Assembly: GCA_910578495.1 (NCBI GenBank)
Contig: CAJTRE010000044.1
Location: forward strand, 1 to 17,018
Reading direction: 5' to 3'
Length of the DNA stretch: 17,018 nt
Source: an uncultured Dorea sp.
GTDB lineage: Bacteria > Bacillota > Clostridia > Lachnospirales > Lachnospiraceae
Shown piece after piece: positions 7,778 through 15,536 of this stretch. Under the pieces are notes generated by a model. It did no database searches. It was not told where the DNA came from and saw only the letters and a list, made by a program, of their open reading frames with translations. A program made the position numbers and the translations under genes. Position 1 is the first letter of the stretch. The number at the start of each line of letters is the position of its first letter.

Positions 7778-9090
7778 TGATGACGTCGACGGTAAACAGC
7801 CGATGGCTTGTGCTTGAAATACTTCTTAAAATAACAAAAGACGGGGAATACAGCCATATTGTGCTGAAAGAGGTTCTGGATCAGTATCAGTATCTGGATA
7901 AGAAAGAACGTGCATTTATTACGAGAGCTGTAAATGGTACGTTGGAACGCATGATAGAAATTGATTATATTATTAATCAATTTTCCAAAGTGAAAGTGAA
8001 TAAGATGAAACCAGTGATACGCACGATTTTAAGAAGCGGTGTCTATCAGTTAAAATATATGGACAGTGTTCCGGCAAGCGCAGTGTGTAATGAGGCAGTA
8101 AAGCTTGCGGTAAAAAAGGGCTTTGTGAATCTGAAAGGCTTCGTAAATGGTGTGCTCCGCAGTATCAGTAAGAATATAGAGAGTATCACTTATCCGTCAA
8201 AGGATGATGTGATACAGTACCTTTCGGTACGTTATTCTCTTCCGGAGTGGATGGTAGAGCAGTGGATTTCTGAATACGGACTGGAGCTGACAGAACAGAT
8301 GGGAGCGGCATTTTTGGAGGAAAAACCGACGACAATCCGCTGCAATTTGTCTCTAGTAAGCCGGGAAGAATTGTTGAAAGAATTGAAAGAAGAAGAGGTT
8401 ACAGTGGCAGAGCGCCCGGAACTTCCGTATGCGTTCGCTATATCCGGGTATGATTATGTGGCAAAGCTTGGAAGTTTCCAAAGCGGACACTTTTATATCC
8501 AGGATATCAGCTCCATGCAGGTGGCAGAGTGGGCGAATCCGAAAAAGGGAGATTACATTATAGACGTCTGTGCGGCGCCCGGCGGCAAAGCCATTCATCT
8601 GGCTGAAAAACTGGCCGGGACAGGAGCTGTTATTGCCAGAGATCTGACAGATTATAAAGTATCGCTGATACGGGAAAATATTGATCGAAGCAGACTTACG
8701 AATATAGAAGCGGTTCGGTGGGATGCGGCAGAGTATGATGAAGCGGCAAAAGAACAGGCGGATATTGTAATTGCTGATCTTCCATGCTCCGGACTTGGCG
8801 TATTAGGGCGAAAAACTGATTTGAAATATAAGATGACTCCAAAACAGCAGGAAGAACTTGTGAAATTACAGCGGAGTATCTTAGCTGTTGTACATGCTTA
8901 TGTCAAGCCGGGCGGCAGACTTCTTTACAGTACGTGCACGATACATAAAGGTGAGAATGAAGAGAATACAAGATGGTTTCTGGCGGAGCACCCGGAGTTT
9001 GTACTGATGAAAGAACAGCAGATGTTTCCGGGAAAAGACCAAGGGGACGGTTTTTATATTGCAATGTTTGAACGGAAAAAGGAAGTGTAA
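7777..9090 (+). CDS. rsmB: 16S rRNA (cytosine967-C5)-methyltransferase RsmB
   Basis: This 437-residue protein uses S-adenosylmethionine to methylate C967 of 16S rRNA. The N-terminal NusB-like RNA-binding domain spans about residues 5-130. The Rossmann methyltransferase domain follows, with SAM-binding DVCAAPGGK (263-271), ADLPCSGLG (333-341) carrying C337, and YSTCTIHKGENE (384-395) carrying nucleophile C387. The two cysteines are the pair expected of an m5C methyltransferase. Two adjacent ATGs (7777 and 7780) are possible starts; AAGGAG at 7765-7770 lies six bases from the first and nine from the second. The first overlaps the TAA of the metallopeptidase gene. It is followed after 11 bp by rlmN, another rRNA methyltransferase. 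Confidence 0.96.
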   Translation: MMTSTVNSRWLVLEILLKITKDGEYSHIVLKEVLDQYQYLDKKERAFITRAVNGTLERMIEIDYIINQFSKVKVNKMKPVIRTILRSGVYQLKYMDSVPASAVCNEAVKLAVKKGFVNLKGFVNGVLRSISKNIESITYPSKDDVIQYLSVRYSLPEWMVEQWISEYGLELTEQMGAAFLEEKPTTIRCNLSLVSREELLKELKEEEVTVAERPELPYAFAISGYDYVAKLGSFQSGHFYIQDISSMQVAEWANPKKGDYIIDVCAAPGGKAIHLAEKLAGTGAVIARDLTDYKVSLIRENIDRSRLTNIEAVRWDAAEYDEAAKEQADIVIADLPCSGLGVLGRKTDLKYKMTPKQQEELVKLQRSILAVVHAYVKPGGRLLYSTCTIHKGENEENTRWFLAEHPEFVLMKEQQMFPGKDQGDGFYIAMFERKKEV

Positions 9091-9101
9091 GAAGGAAGAA
9101 C

Positions 9102-10148
9102 ATGGATAAGAAAGATATAGTCTCCTATAGCTATGAGGAGCTGACAGAAGAAATAAAACAAATCGGTGAAAAAGCATTCCGCGCCAGACAGATCTATAGC
9201 TGGCTTCATGAGAAATTGGCGGATAGTTTTGACGAGATGACAAATTTATCGAAGAATTTAAGAGAGCGGCTTGCTTCGGAATACGAGATCTGTAAAGTGT
9301 CTCTGGCGGCAAGACAAATCTCAAACGTAGATCCAACAGAGAAGTTTTTGTTCGAGCTGTCGGATGGAAATATGATCGAGAGTGTGCTTATGAAGTACAA
9401 TTATGGGAACTCAGTCTGTATCTCTTCACAGGCAGGCTGCCGGATGGGGTGCCGGTTTTGTGCGTCGACCATTGACGGATTGGAGAGGAATTTAAGCCCG
9501 TCGGAAATGCTCCGGCAGATTTATAAGATTCAGAAGATTACAGGAGAGCGAGTGTCTAATGTCGTTGTAATGGGAACCGGAGAACCGCTTGATAATTATG
9601 ATAATTTTGTAAAATTCATACATATGTTAAGTGATGAATACGGTCTTCATATCAGCCAGAGAAATATTACGGCGTCCACCTGCGGGATTGTTCCGAATAT
9701 CAAGAGGCTTGCAAAGGAAGGTCTTCAAATTACGCTTGCATTATCTCTGCATGGTTCGAATCAGGAAAAGAGACGAAAGCTAATGCCGGTGGCAAACAAA
9801 TACGAGTTGTCGGAAGTCCTTAATGCCTGTGATTATTATTTTGAAAAAACCGGGCGCAGAGTGACATTTGAGTACAGTCTTGTGAAAGATGTCAACGACA
9901 GTGCAGAAGACATCCGGGAGCTGACAGGGATTATGAAAAAGCGGAATTGTCACTTGAATGTGATACCGGTAAATCCAATCAAGGAGAGGGATTTTCAGAA
10001 GCCGGATAACAAAAATGCGTTAGATTTCAAAAATAAACTTGAAAAAAACGGAATAAATGTTACTATTAGAAGGGAAAGAGGTTCAGATATTGATGGAGCC
10101 TGTGGTCAGTTGAGACGACGTTATGCGTCTGCCAAGAAGGAGAACTAG
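9102..10148 (+). CDS. rlmN: Dual-specificity RNA methyltransferase RlmN (23S A2503 / tRNA A37), radical SAM
   Basis: This 348-residue radical-SAM enzyme makes 2-methyladenosine at A2503 of 23S rRNA and at A37 of some tRNAs, using a 4Fe-4S cluster and a methyl-cysteine intermediate. The cluster motif is C113, C117, C120 in AGCRMGCRFC. Further family signatures are GTGEPLDNY (148-156), LALSLHGSN (192-200) and the C-terminal DGACGQLRRR (331-340) with the conserved resolving/methyl-carrying C334. An N-terminal HhH-like RNA-binding region spans roughly 1-80. GAAGGA precedes the ATG by about six bases. Its TAG abuts the prpC ATG. A2503 modification can affect ribosome-targeting antibiotic binding, but this is the housekeeping RlmN rather than the resistance enzyme Cfr, judging by context and overall sequence. 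Confidence 0.96.
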   Translation: MDKKDIVSYSYEELTEEIKQIGEKAFRARQIYSWLHEKLADSFDEMTNLSKNLRERLASEYEICKVSLAARQISNVDPTEKFLFELSDGNMIESVLMKYNYGNSVCISSQAGCRMGCRFCASTIDGLERNLSPSEMLRQIYKIQKITGERVSNVVVMGTGEPLDNYDNFVKFIHMLSDEYGLHISQRNITASTCGIVPNIKRLAKEGLQITLALSLHGSNQEKRRKLMPVANKYELSEVLNACDYYFEKTGRRVTFEYSLVKDVNDSAEDIRELTGIMKKRNCHLNVIPVNPIKERDFQKPDNKNALDFKNKLEKNGINVTIRRERGSDIDGACGQLRRRYASAKKEN

Positions 10149-10892
10149 ATGAAATTATATGCAATGACAGATGTCGGAAGAAAAAGAGAAGTGAATCAAG
10201 ATTTTGTATATGTGACGGATAAGCCGGTAGGTCCTTTTCCGAACCTTCTTGTAGTGGCAGACGGAATGGGCGGTCATAAGGCGGGAGATTTTGCTTCCAA
10301 ATATACTGTTAAGATTCTTCATCAAGAGTTGGAGACAACCACTCTTGAGAAACCGGAGGAGATTTTAAAAACGGTGATAGAGACGGCGAATTGTGAACTT
10401 ATCAAGGCCGCGCATTCAGATGTAAAATTAGAGGGTATGGGTACAACGCTGGTTGTGGCTACAATCATCGGCAGTACGCTGTATTTTGCAAATGTGGGAG
10501 ACAGTCGTCTGTATCTGATCAATGAGAAGATTCGTCAGTTATCTAAAGATCATTCTCTTGTGGAAGAGATGGTAAGACTTGGAGGAATCAAAGCAGAGGA
10601 AGCGAAGAATCATCCGGACAAGAACATCATTACAAAGGCAATGGGCGTAAAAAACGAAGTAGAGGCGGATATTTATGAATATTGCCTGAAAAAAGGCGAT
10701 TTAATTTTGATGTGTACAGATGGGCTAAGCAATATGGTAGAAGATGAAGACATGTTCGATATTGTAAAGGGAGCAAGAGATATTGTAGAAGCGGTCCTCA
10801 TGTTGATTGAGAAAGCGAATAGTAACGGTGGGAGAGATAACATAGGGGTTGTTATGGCAGAACCACTTGCAGATGAGGTGAGTGCATGGTAA
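10149..10892 (+). CDS. prpC: Stp/PrpC-type PP2C Ser/Thr phosphatase
   Basis: This 247-residue cytoplasmic metal-dependent protein phosphatase reverses phosphorylation by the neighbouring PASTA kinase. PP2C motifs are in order: REVNQD (13-18), ADGMGGHKAG (37-46) with metal ligand D38, VGDSRLY (116-122), KDHSLV (133-138), TDGLSN (190-195) with D191, and GGRDNIGVV (227-235) with D230. The length equals other bacterial single-domain PP2C enzymes. The start directly follows the rlmN stop, with AAGGAG overlapping the end of rlmN. Its last seven bases overlap the start of prkC, giving strict stoichiometric coupling of phosphatase and kinase. Confidence 0.97.
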   Translation: MKLYAMTDVGRKREVNQDFVYVTDKPVGPFPNLLVVADGMGGHKAGDFASKYTVKILHQELETTTLEKPEEILKTVIETANCELIKAAHSDVKLEGMGTTLVVATIIGSTLYFANVGDSRLYLINEKIRQLSKDHSLVEEMVRLGGIKAEEAKNHPDKNIITKAMGVKNEVEADIYEYCLKKGDLILMCTDGLSNMVEDEDMFDIVKGARDIVEAVLMLIEKANSNGGRDNIGVVMAEPLADEVSAW

Positions 10893-13045
10893 AGAATGGA
10901 ATTTTTCTTGGTAATCGATATGAAGTATTAAGTAAAGTCGGTGCAGGCGGAATGGCAGATGTCTATAAGGGGAAAGACACGATGCTGAACCGTTATGTGG
11001 CGATCAAGGTGTTGAAAAAGGAATATCGTGAGGATGAGAATTTTGTGCGTAAATTCCGTTCGGAGGCTCAGGCGGCAGCGGGGCTTATGAATCCTAACAT
11101 TGTGAATGTGTACGATGTAGGCGAGGACAGAGGTCTTTACTACATGGTCATGGAGTTAGTGGAGGGAATTACGTTAAAAGAATATATTGCGAGAAAAGGC
11201 AGACTGTCTCATAAGGAGACTATCAGTATTGCGATTCAGATGTGTACCGGTATCGGGGCTGCGCATGCGGCAAATATTATTCATAGAGATATTAAACCTC
11301 AGAATATTATTATTTCGAGAGACGGTAAAGTAAAAGTGACAGATTTTGGTATTGCGAAAGCGACGACTTCCAATACTATTAGTTCGAATGCGATGGGATC
11401 TGTACACTATTCTTCACCGGAGCAGGCAAGAGGTGGATTCAGCGACGCTAAGAGTGATATTTACTCAATGGGTATTACGCTGTTTGAGATGGCAACAGGA
11501 CAGGTTCCGTTTGACGGAGACTCTACAGTTACTATTGCGTTAAAGCATTTGCAGGAAGAGATTATGCTGCCGTCAGAGCTTGTGCCGGATATTCCGTACA
11601 GCTTAGAGCAGATTATTCTAAAATGTACCATGAAGAACAGTGAGAGAAGATACGGCAATACGAATGATCTGATTCAGGATTTGAAACGTTCACTGGTTGA
11701 TCCGGATGGAGATTTTGTTGTAATTGATCCACTCAGAACGGCAGATACAGTGATCATCACAGATGATGAGCTGGATAATATCCGGGGCGGTTATGATGAA
11801 GACGGCTATGATGAAGATGGCTATGATGCTTCGGACGATTATGACGATGAATACGATGATCGTTATGATGATAATCGATATAGAGGTCGTTATGACGATG
11901 AATATGATGACGGATACGACTCCCGTTCCGGCAGAGGGCGTAAGGATATAGAAGAAGTCAATCCGAGAATGAATAAAGTGATGAAGACCTTGACTGTTGT
12001 TGTGATAGTGATCATTTTGTTCATTTTAATCTTCACAATTGGAAAAGCTGCCGGGGTATTCAAGACTTTCGACAAAGGAACGAAAGTGGAAGAAACTGAT
12101 GGTGAAGTTGAAGTGCCAAGTGTTGTAGGTAAGACAGAAGAAGATGCTAAGAAAATCCTCAAAGAGGAAGGCTTGGGATTCAAAGTTGTAGCGCGTAAAG
12201 AGTCTAAGAAGTATGAAGAAGGACTGGTTACTGAACAAAGTGTAGCTGCAGGAGAAAAGGTGAAGAAGCATACAAGGATTGAGCTTGTTGTCAGTTCGGA
12301 ACTGGTAGGAGAGGAGATTACTGTTCCGGATGTACGAGGAATGGATGAGTCAGACGCTCAGAGAAAGCTGGAGGGAAAGGGACTGAAAGTTGGAACTTCC
12401 GAGGCAGTATATAGTTCAGAGTATTCGGAAGGAGAAGTTATTGGTACAACACCGTCGGCAGGTGCTAAGGTGACAGAAGATACAGAGATTATCATGCAGG
12501 TCAGCAAAGGAACGGAGAAGATTAAAGTTCCGGATGTGGTTGGAATGGAAGATAACAGTGCACAGTCTAAAATTAAGTCTGCGGGACTGAAAGTTGGAAC
12601 TGTGACGTATGAATACGATGAGGATGTGAAAGAAGGAAAAGTTGTATCCCAGAGTCCGTCAGACAGCAAGAAAGTAGAGCCAAACACGAAAGTAAACCTT
12701 GTTGTGAGCAAGGGGCAGAAACCGGAAGAAAAGGTGAAAGTTAAGAACTTCAAAGGACGGTTTGAAGAGGAACTGCTTGACTGGGCATCTCAGAATGGTC
12801 TTAATGCGAGTATGCAGAGGACGGAGAACAGCAATATCTATGAAGAGGGCACGATTATCTCTATGTCTCCATCATCCGGAAGTGTGAAAAAAGGACAGAC
12901 GATCAAATATGTATTGAGCCTTGGGCCAAAACAAGTGGCTCCCACACCGAAGCCGGATCCAAAACCGGAGACGACGGAATCAGAGGATAAAGATACCGGA
13001 ACAGAGGAGAATGACACGCAGGATGTAACTCAGGGACAACAGTAA
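10886..13045 (+). CDS. prkC: PASTA-domain eukaryotic-type Ser/Thr protein kinase PrkC
   Basis: This 719-residue single-pass membrane kinase couples muropeptide or lipid II sensing to intracellular phosphorylation. The kinase domain (about 9-270) has glycine loop GAGGMADVY (19-27), K41, HRDIKPQN (133-140) with catalytic D135, DFG (153-155) and a Thr/Ser-rich activation loop ending SSPEQARG. A linker (303-345) consists almost entirely of Asp, Tyr, Glu and Gly repeats. One transmembrane helix spans 367-388. The outside part holds three clear PASTA domains (about 407-470, 477-541, 546-609), each opening with a V.VP.V.G pattern. A divergent fourth (616-680) lacks that proline, and a Pro/Thr/Asp/Glu-rich tail ends the protein. 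The start overlaps prpC by seven bases. rsgA, whose homologues are PrkC substrates in Bacillus, follows by 18 bp. Confidence 0.97.
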   Translation: MVKNGIFLGNRYEVLSKVGAGGMADVYKGKDTMLNRYVAIKVLKKEYREDENFVRKFRSEAQAAAGLMNPNIVNVYDVGEDRGLYYMVMELVEGITLKEYIARKGRLSHKETISIAIQMCTGIGAAHAANIIHRDIKPQNIIISRDGKVKVTDFGIAKATTSNTISSNAMGSVHYSSPEQARGGFSDAKSDIYSMGITLFEMATGQVPFDGDSTVTIALKHLQEEIMLPSELVPDIPYSLEQIILKCTMKNSERRYGNTNDLIQDLKRSLVDPDGDFVVIDPLRTADTVIITDDELDNIRGGYDEDGYDEDGYDASDDYDDEYDDRYDDNRYRGRYDDEYDDGYDSRSGRGRKDIEEVNPRMNKVMKTLTVVVIVIILFILIFTIGKAAGVFKTFDKGTKVEETDGEVEVPSVVGKTEEDAKKILKEEGLGFKVVARKESKKYEEGLVTEQSVAAGEKVKKHTRIELVVSSELVGEEITVPDVRGMDESDAQRKLEGKGLKVGTSEAVYSSEYSEGEVIGTTPSAGAKVTEDTEIIMQVSKGTEKIKVPDVVGMEDNSAQSKIKSAGLKVGTVTYEYDEDVKEGKVVSQSPSDSKKVEPNTKVNLVVSKGQKPEEKVKVKNFKGRFEEELLDWASQNGLNASMQRTENSNIYEEGTIISMSPSSGSVKKGQTIKYVLSLGPKQVAPTPKPDPKPETTESEDKDTGTEENDTQDVTQGQQ
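11792..11920 (+). repeat. Degenerate GAT/TAT-rich tandem repeat coding an Asp/Tyr linker in prkC
   Basis: The DNA starts with a 15-bp unit coding YDEDG repeated twice plus a partial third copy. Degenerate YDDEYDDR/YDDEYDDG units follow. The string TATGACGATGAATA recurs in both halves of the block. It encodes residues 303-345, between the kinase domain and the membrane helix. Confidence 0.85.
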
Positions 13046-13063
13046 TTTAAGACGGATTAGCGT

Positions 13064-13942
13064 ATGCAGGGAAAGATTATAAAAGGAATTGCCGGATTCT
13101 ACTACGTTCACGTAGTAGAATCCGGTGTTTATGAATGTAAAGCAAAAGGAATATTTCGAAAAGCAAAAGTCAAGCCTCTTGTGGGTGATAATGTAGAGAT
13201 AGAAATTCTGAATGAGGAAGAAAAAAATGGAAATATCATAGAGATTCTGCCCCGTAAGAATGAATTGATTCGTCCTGCTGTGGCGAATGTGGATCAGTCT
13301 CTGGTTGTGTTTGCCATCACAAAGCCAAGCCCGCATTTTAACCTTCTGGATCGTTTCCTTGTGATGATGGAACAGATGGGGATTCCGATTATTCTCTGTT
13401 TTAATAAAGAGGATATTGCAAAGGATGATCAGATAGAAGAGTTGAAAGATATTTACGAGGCGTGTGGTTATCCATGTATGTTTGTGAGCGCCCGGCAGGA
13501 GAAAAATATTGAGGAAATCCGGGAACTTTTGAAAGGCAAGACGACGGTGATTGCCGGACCGTCCGGAGTGGGTAAGTCTTCGATCATTAATATTTTGAAT
13601 CCTGAGGCTAACATGGAGACAGGTGCAGTGAGCAGAAAGATTGAGCGTGGAAAACATACGACCAGGCATTCAGAGCTGTTTTCTGTAGATGAGAATTCTT
13701 ATATCATGGATACTCCGGGGTTTAGCTCTCTATATGTGAATGCGTTTGAAAAAGAAGAATTGAAATGTTATTTTCCGGAGTTTACTTCTTATGAAGGAGA
13801 ATGTAAGTTTCATGGATGCGATCATGTACATGAGCCGGGCTGTGCTGTGAAAGAAGCGGTGGAGGATGGAAAGATACATAAGATCCGATATGAGGATTAT
13901 AAGGTGATGTACGAAGAATTAAAGAACAAGAGGAGGTATTGA
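13064..13942 (+). CDS. rsgA: Ribosome small-subunit biogenesis GTPase RsgA (YloQ/YjeQ)
   Basis: This 292-residue circularly permuted GTPase checks late 30S subunit maturation and is released on GTP hydrolysis. An N-terminal OB-fold (about 1-68) precedes the permuted GTPase motifs: NKED (114-117, G4), SAR (142-144, G5), GPSGVGKSS (165-173, G1), the HTTRHSEL region (198-205, G2) and DTPGFSS (206-212, G3). The C-terminal zinc site is C247, C252, H254 and C260. The ATG at 13064 gives the usual MQGKIIKG start, but there is no strong Shine-Dalgarno (only AAGACGGA-like bases), so initiation may depend on coupling from prkC, 18 bp upstream. Codons 10-21 hold a perfect 15-bp inverted repeat, listed separately. 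The order prkC-rsgA-rpe-thiN is that of Bacillus. Confidence 0.96.
   Translation: MQGKIIKGIAGFYYVHVVESGVYECKAKGIFRKAKVKPLVGDNVEIEILNEEEKNGNIIEILPRKNELIRPAVANVDQSLVVFAITKPSPHFNLLDRFLVMMEQMGIPIILCFNKEDIAKDDQIEELKDIYEACGYPCMFVSARQEKNIEEIRELLKGKTTVIAGPSGVGKSSIINILNPEANMETGAVSRKIERGKHTTRHSELFSVDENSYIMDTPGFSSLYVNAFEKEELKCYFPEFTSYEGECKFHGCDHVHEPGCAVKEAVEDGKIHKIRYEDYKVMYEELKNKRRY
13092..13125 (+). repeat. Perfect 15-bp inverted repeat inside early rsgA
   Basis: Bases 13092-13106 are the exact reverse complement of 13111-13125, with a TTCA loop; a further G-T wobble (13091/13126) can extend the stem. It begins 28 bases after the A of the rsgA start codon and encodes GFYYVHVVESG. Since it is symmetric and in frame, the opposite strand reads almost the same peptide (FYYVNVVESG). 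No T-run follows it. Confidence 0.95.
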
Positions 13943-13944
13943 TT

Positions 13945-14607
13945 ATGGAGTACATTTTGGCACCGTCTATATTAGCGGCGGATTTCAAGAATCTTGGAGA
14001 AGAGATGAAAAAGACCGAAGAAAACGGAGCAAAGTATTTGCATTTTGACGTGATGGACGGAATGTTTGTGCCGAGTATTTCTTTCGGGATGCCGGTATTA
14101 AAGTCGATTCAGGGAGCGACCGATCAAGTAATGGATGCACATCTTATGGTCCAGGAGCCTATTCGTTATGTGGAGGATTTTAAGAAAGCAGGAGCGGATA
14201 TGGTGACGGTTCATCTGGAAGCATGTGAAGATGTGGAGAAAACAATTGCCAAGATTCGTGAATGTGGGATGAAAGTGGGACTTTCTATTTGTCCAGAAAC
14301 AGGGGCGGGGGCGGTAGAAGGATTGCTTTCTAAAATAGATATGCTGCTTGTGATGAGCGTTCATCCGGGATTTGGCGGCCAGAAGTTTATACCGGAGTCT
14401 CTGGATAAGATCCGAACTGTCCGTAAAATGATCACCGATCAGGGACTTTCTGTAGATATTCAGGTAGACGGAGGAATCTATCTTTCGAATGTAAGAGAGG
14501 TACTGGAAGCAGGAGCCAACATTATTGTGGCAGGTTCGGCAGTGTTTGGCACAGATGCGGGAGAAAATACAAAAGCTTTTATGGAGATATTAAAAGAATA
14601 TGAGTAA
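13945..14607 (+). CDS. rpe: Ribulose-phosphate 3-epimerase
   Basis: This 220-residue TIM-barrel enzyme interconverts D-ribulose 5-phosphate and D-xylulose 5-phosphate in the pentose phosphate pathway. Signatures are APSILAADF (6-14), HFDVMDGMFVP (33-43) with metal ligand H33 and catalytic D35, DAHLMV (64-69) with H66, MSVHPGFGGQKF (137-148) and QVDGGI (173-178) with catalytic D175. The phosphate-binding IVAGSAVF (194-201) follows. The usual FVPN motif reads FVPS here. I chose the ATG at 13945 because AGGAGG (13931-13936) lies eight bases before it; an in-frame TTG at 13939 is only two bases away from the Shine-Dalgarno. It starts two bases after the rsgA stop and overlaps thiN by eight bases. 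Confidence 0.97.
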   Translation: MEYILAPSILAADFKNLGEEMKKTEENGAKYLHFDVMDGMFVPSISFGMPVLKSIQGATDQVMDAHLMVQEPIRYVEDFKKAGADMVTVHLEACEDVEKTIAKIRECGMKVGLSICPETGAGAVEGLLSKIDMLLVMSVHPGFGGQKFIPESLDKIRTVRKMITDQGLSVDIQVDGGIYLSNVREVLEAGANIIVAGSAVFGTDAGENTKAFMEILKEYE

Positions 14608-15256
14608 GAGAATTGTCATTATAAGCGGCGGAGATCTGGATGAGGAATTTACGCTTTCCATTCTTAATGCGGCAGAGACGAACTATGTGATCGGCGTGGA
14701 TAAAGGAATGGAATTTTTATATAAGCATAACATTATGCCAAGCTATATTGTGGGCGATTTTGACAGTGTGGATGCGAAAGTGGCCGATTATTACCGGAAG
14801 GAGACGAATGTACCTGTTCGTGAGTATAATCCGGTGAAGGATGCGTCTGATACAGAGATTGCGGTTCGTCTTGCCACAACCCTTGGATGTGAACAGTTAT
14901 TTATTCTGGGAGCCACCGGTGGACGGATCGATCATTTATGGGCGAATGTGCAGACCTTGTATATACCATTTAGGGCTGGGATTGATGCAAGGATTATGGA
15001 CCGTCAGAATTGTATCCGATTGATTGAAGACAAGATTGTACTCAAAAAGAATGAGGCGTATGGTCCATATTTTTCTCTGTTTCCGTTGGCACAGGATATT
15101 TTTGGACTTAATATTATTGGCGCCAAGTATCCGTTGCATAATCATACAATGACGCCTTATGACAGCCTGTGTGTGAGTAATCAGTTTGAAGAAGACGAAG
15201 TTTCTATAAGTTTCTTGTCGGGGATAGTGATTCTGATGGAAACTCGTGATAAGTAA
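14600..15256 (+). CDS. thiN: Thiamine pyrophosphokinase (YloS type)
   Basis: This 218-residue cytoplasmic enzyme converts thiamine plus ATP to thiamine pyrophosphate, the cofactor used for example by transketolase, which acts on the product of the neighbouring rpe. The N-terminal catalytic domain shows VIGVDKG (30-36), VGDFDSV (51-57), DASDTE (81-86) and GATGGRIDH (104-112), the acidic Mg/ATP-binding motifs of the family. The C-terminal half (about 130-218) is the thiamine-binding beta domain. The start ATG overlaps the end of rpe and has only a weak Shine-Dalgarno, so it is probably translated by coupling. It is the last recognisable gene of the operon; a terminator lies about 250 bp downstream. 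Confidence 0.94.
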   Translation: MSKRIVIISGGDLDEEFTLSILNAAETNYVIGVDKGMEFLYKHNIMPSYIVGDFDSVDAKVADYYRKETNVPVREYNPVKDASDTEIAVRLATTLGCEQLFILGATGGRIDHLWANVQTLYIPFRAGIDARIMDRQNCIRLIEDKIVLKKNEAYGPYFSLFPLAQDIFGLNIIGAKYPLHNHTMTPYDSLCVSNQFEEDEVSISFLSGIVILMETRDK

Positions 15257-15343
15257 CAAATATTCGAATGTATGAGGAGTGATTGTTCTGGCAGATATTT
15301 TGAAAAAAGATGGAATGTCTTTGGAACTGTTAGAACAGCTTTC

Positions 15344-15373
15344 TTTTCATTCAGAGTTGAGATACAATATAAT
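15344..15373 (+). promoter_or_regulatory. Possible promoter inside the thiN-ychF spacer
   Basis: A perfect TATAAT (15368-15373) lies 18 bp after TTTTCA (15344-15349). A start near 15380 would give a transcript of about 155 nt ending at the terminator at 15510-15536. In AT-rich DNA a TATAAT alone is weak evidence. Confidence 0.3.
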
Positions 15374-15509
15374 ACCTATTATGACAGACAGTTGAATAAC
15401 TGGCTGCATAAGTATGTTTATAAGAAAAATTATTTTAATTGTATCGGTTGTTCCTTGAGGACAGCTTATGAGAATGGTAAAATTAAATCAGAAAAGAATT
15501 TTAAACTTA

Positions 15510-15536
15510 AAGGGAGCATTAGCTCCCTTATTTTTG
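15510..15536 (+). terminator. Intrinsic terminator of the murE-thiN operon
   Basis: AAGGGAGC (15510-15517) pairs perfectly with GCTCCCTT (15522-15529) around an ATTA loop and is followed by ATTTTTG. It is the first good terminator after murE and should end the long operon transcript. Confidence 0.85.

Noticed and set aside
10322..10348. Near-palindrome TCAAGAGT...ACTCTTGA in prpC
   Set aside because: Only 8 bp pair without bulges around an 11-base loop, which is expected by chance several times in a window this size.
3418..13125. Palindromic mobile elements of the Rickettsia in-frame type as the source of the priA and rsgA hairpins
   Set aside because: The two hairpins share no sequence, and the encoded proteins align with homologues, as I recall them, without extra residues, so nothing was inserted.
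12980..13669. A 229-codon minus-strand open frame across the prkC/rsgA junction
   Set aside because: It lies fully opposite strongly supported prkC and rsgA coding sequence. Its only protein-like stretch (FYYVNVVESG) is the mirror reading of the rsgA palindrome.
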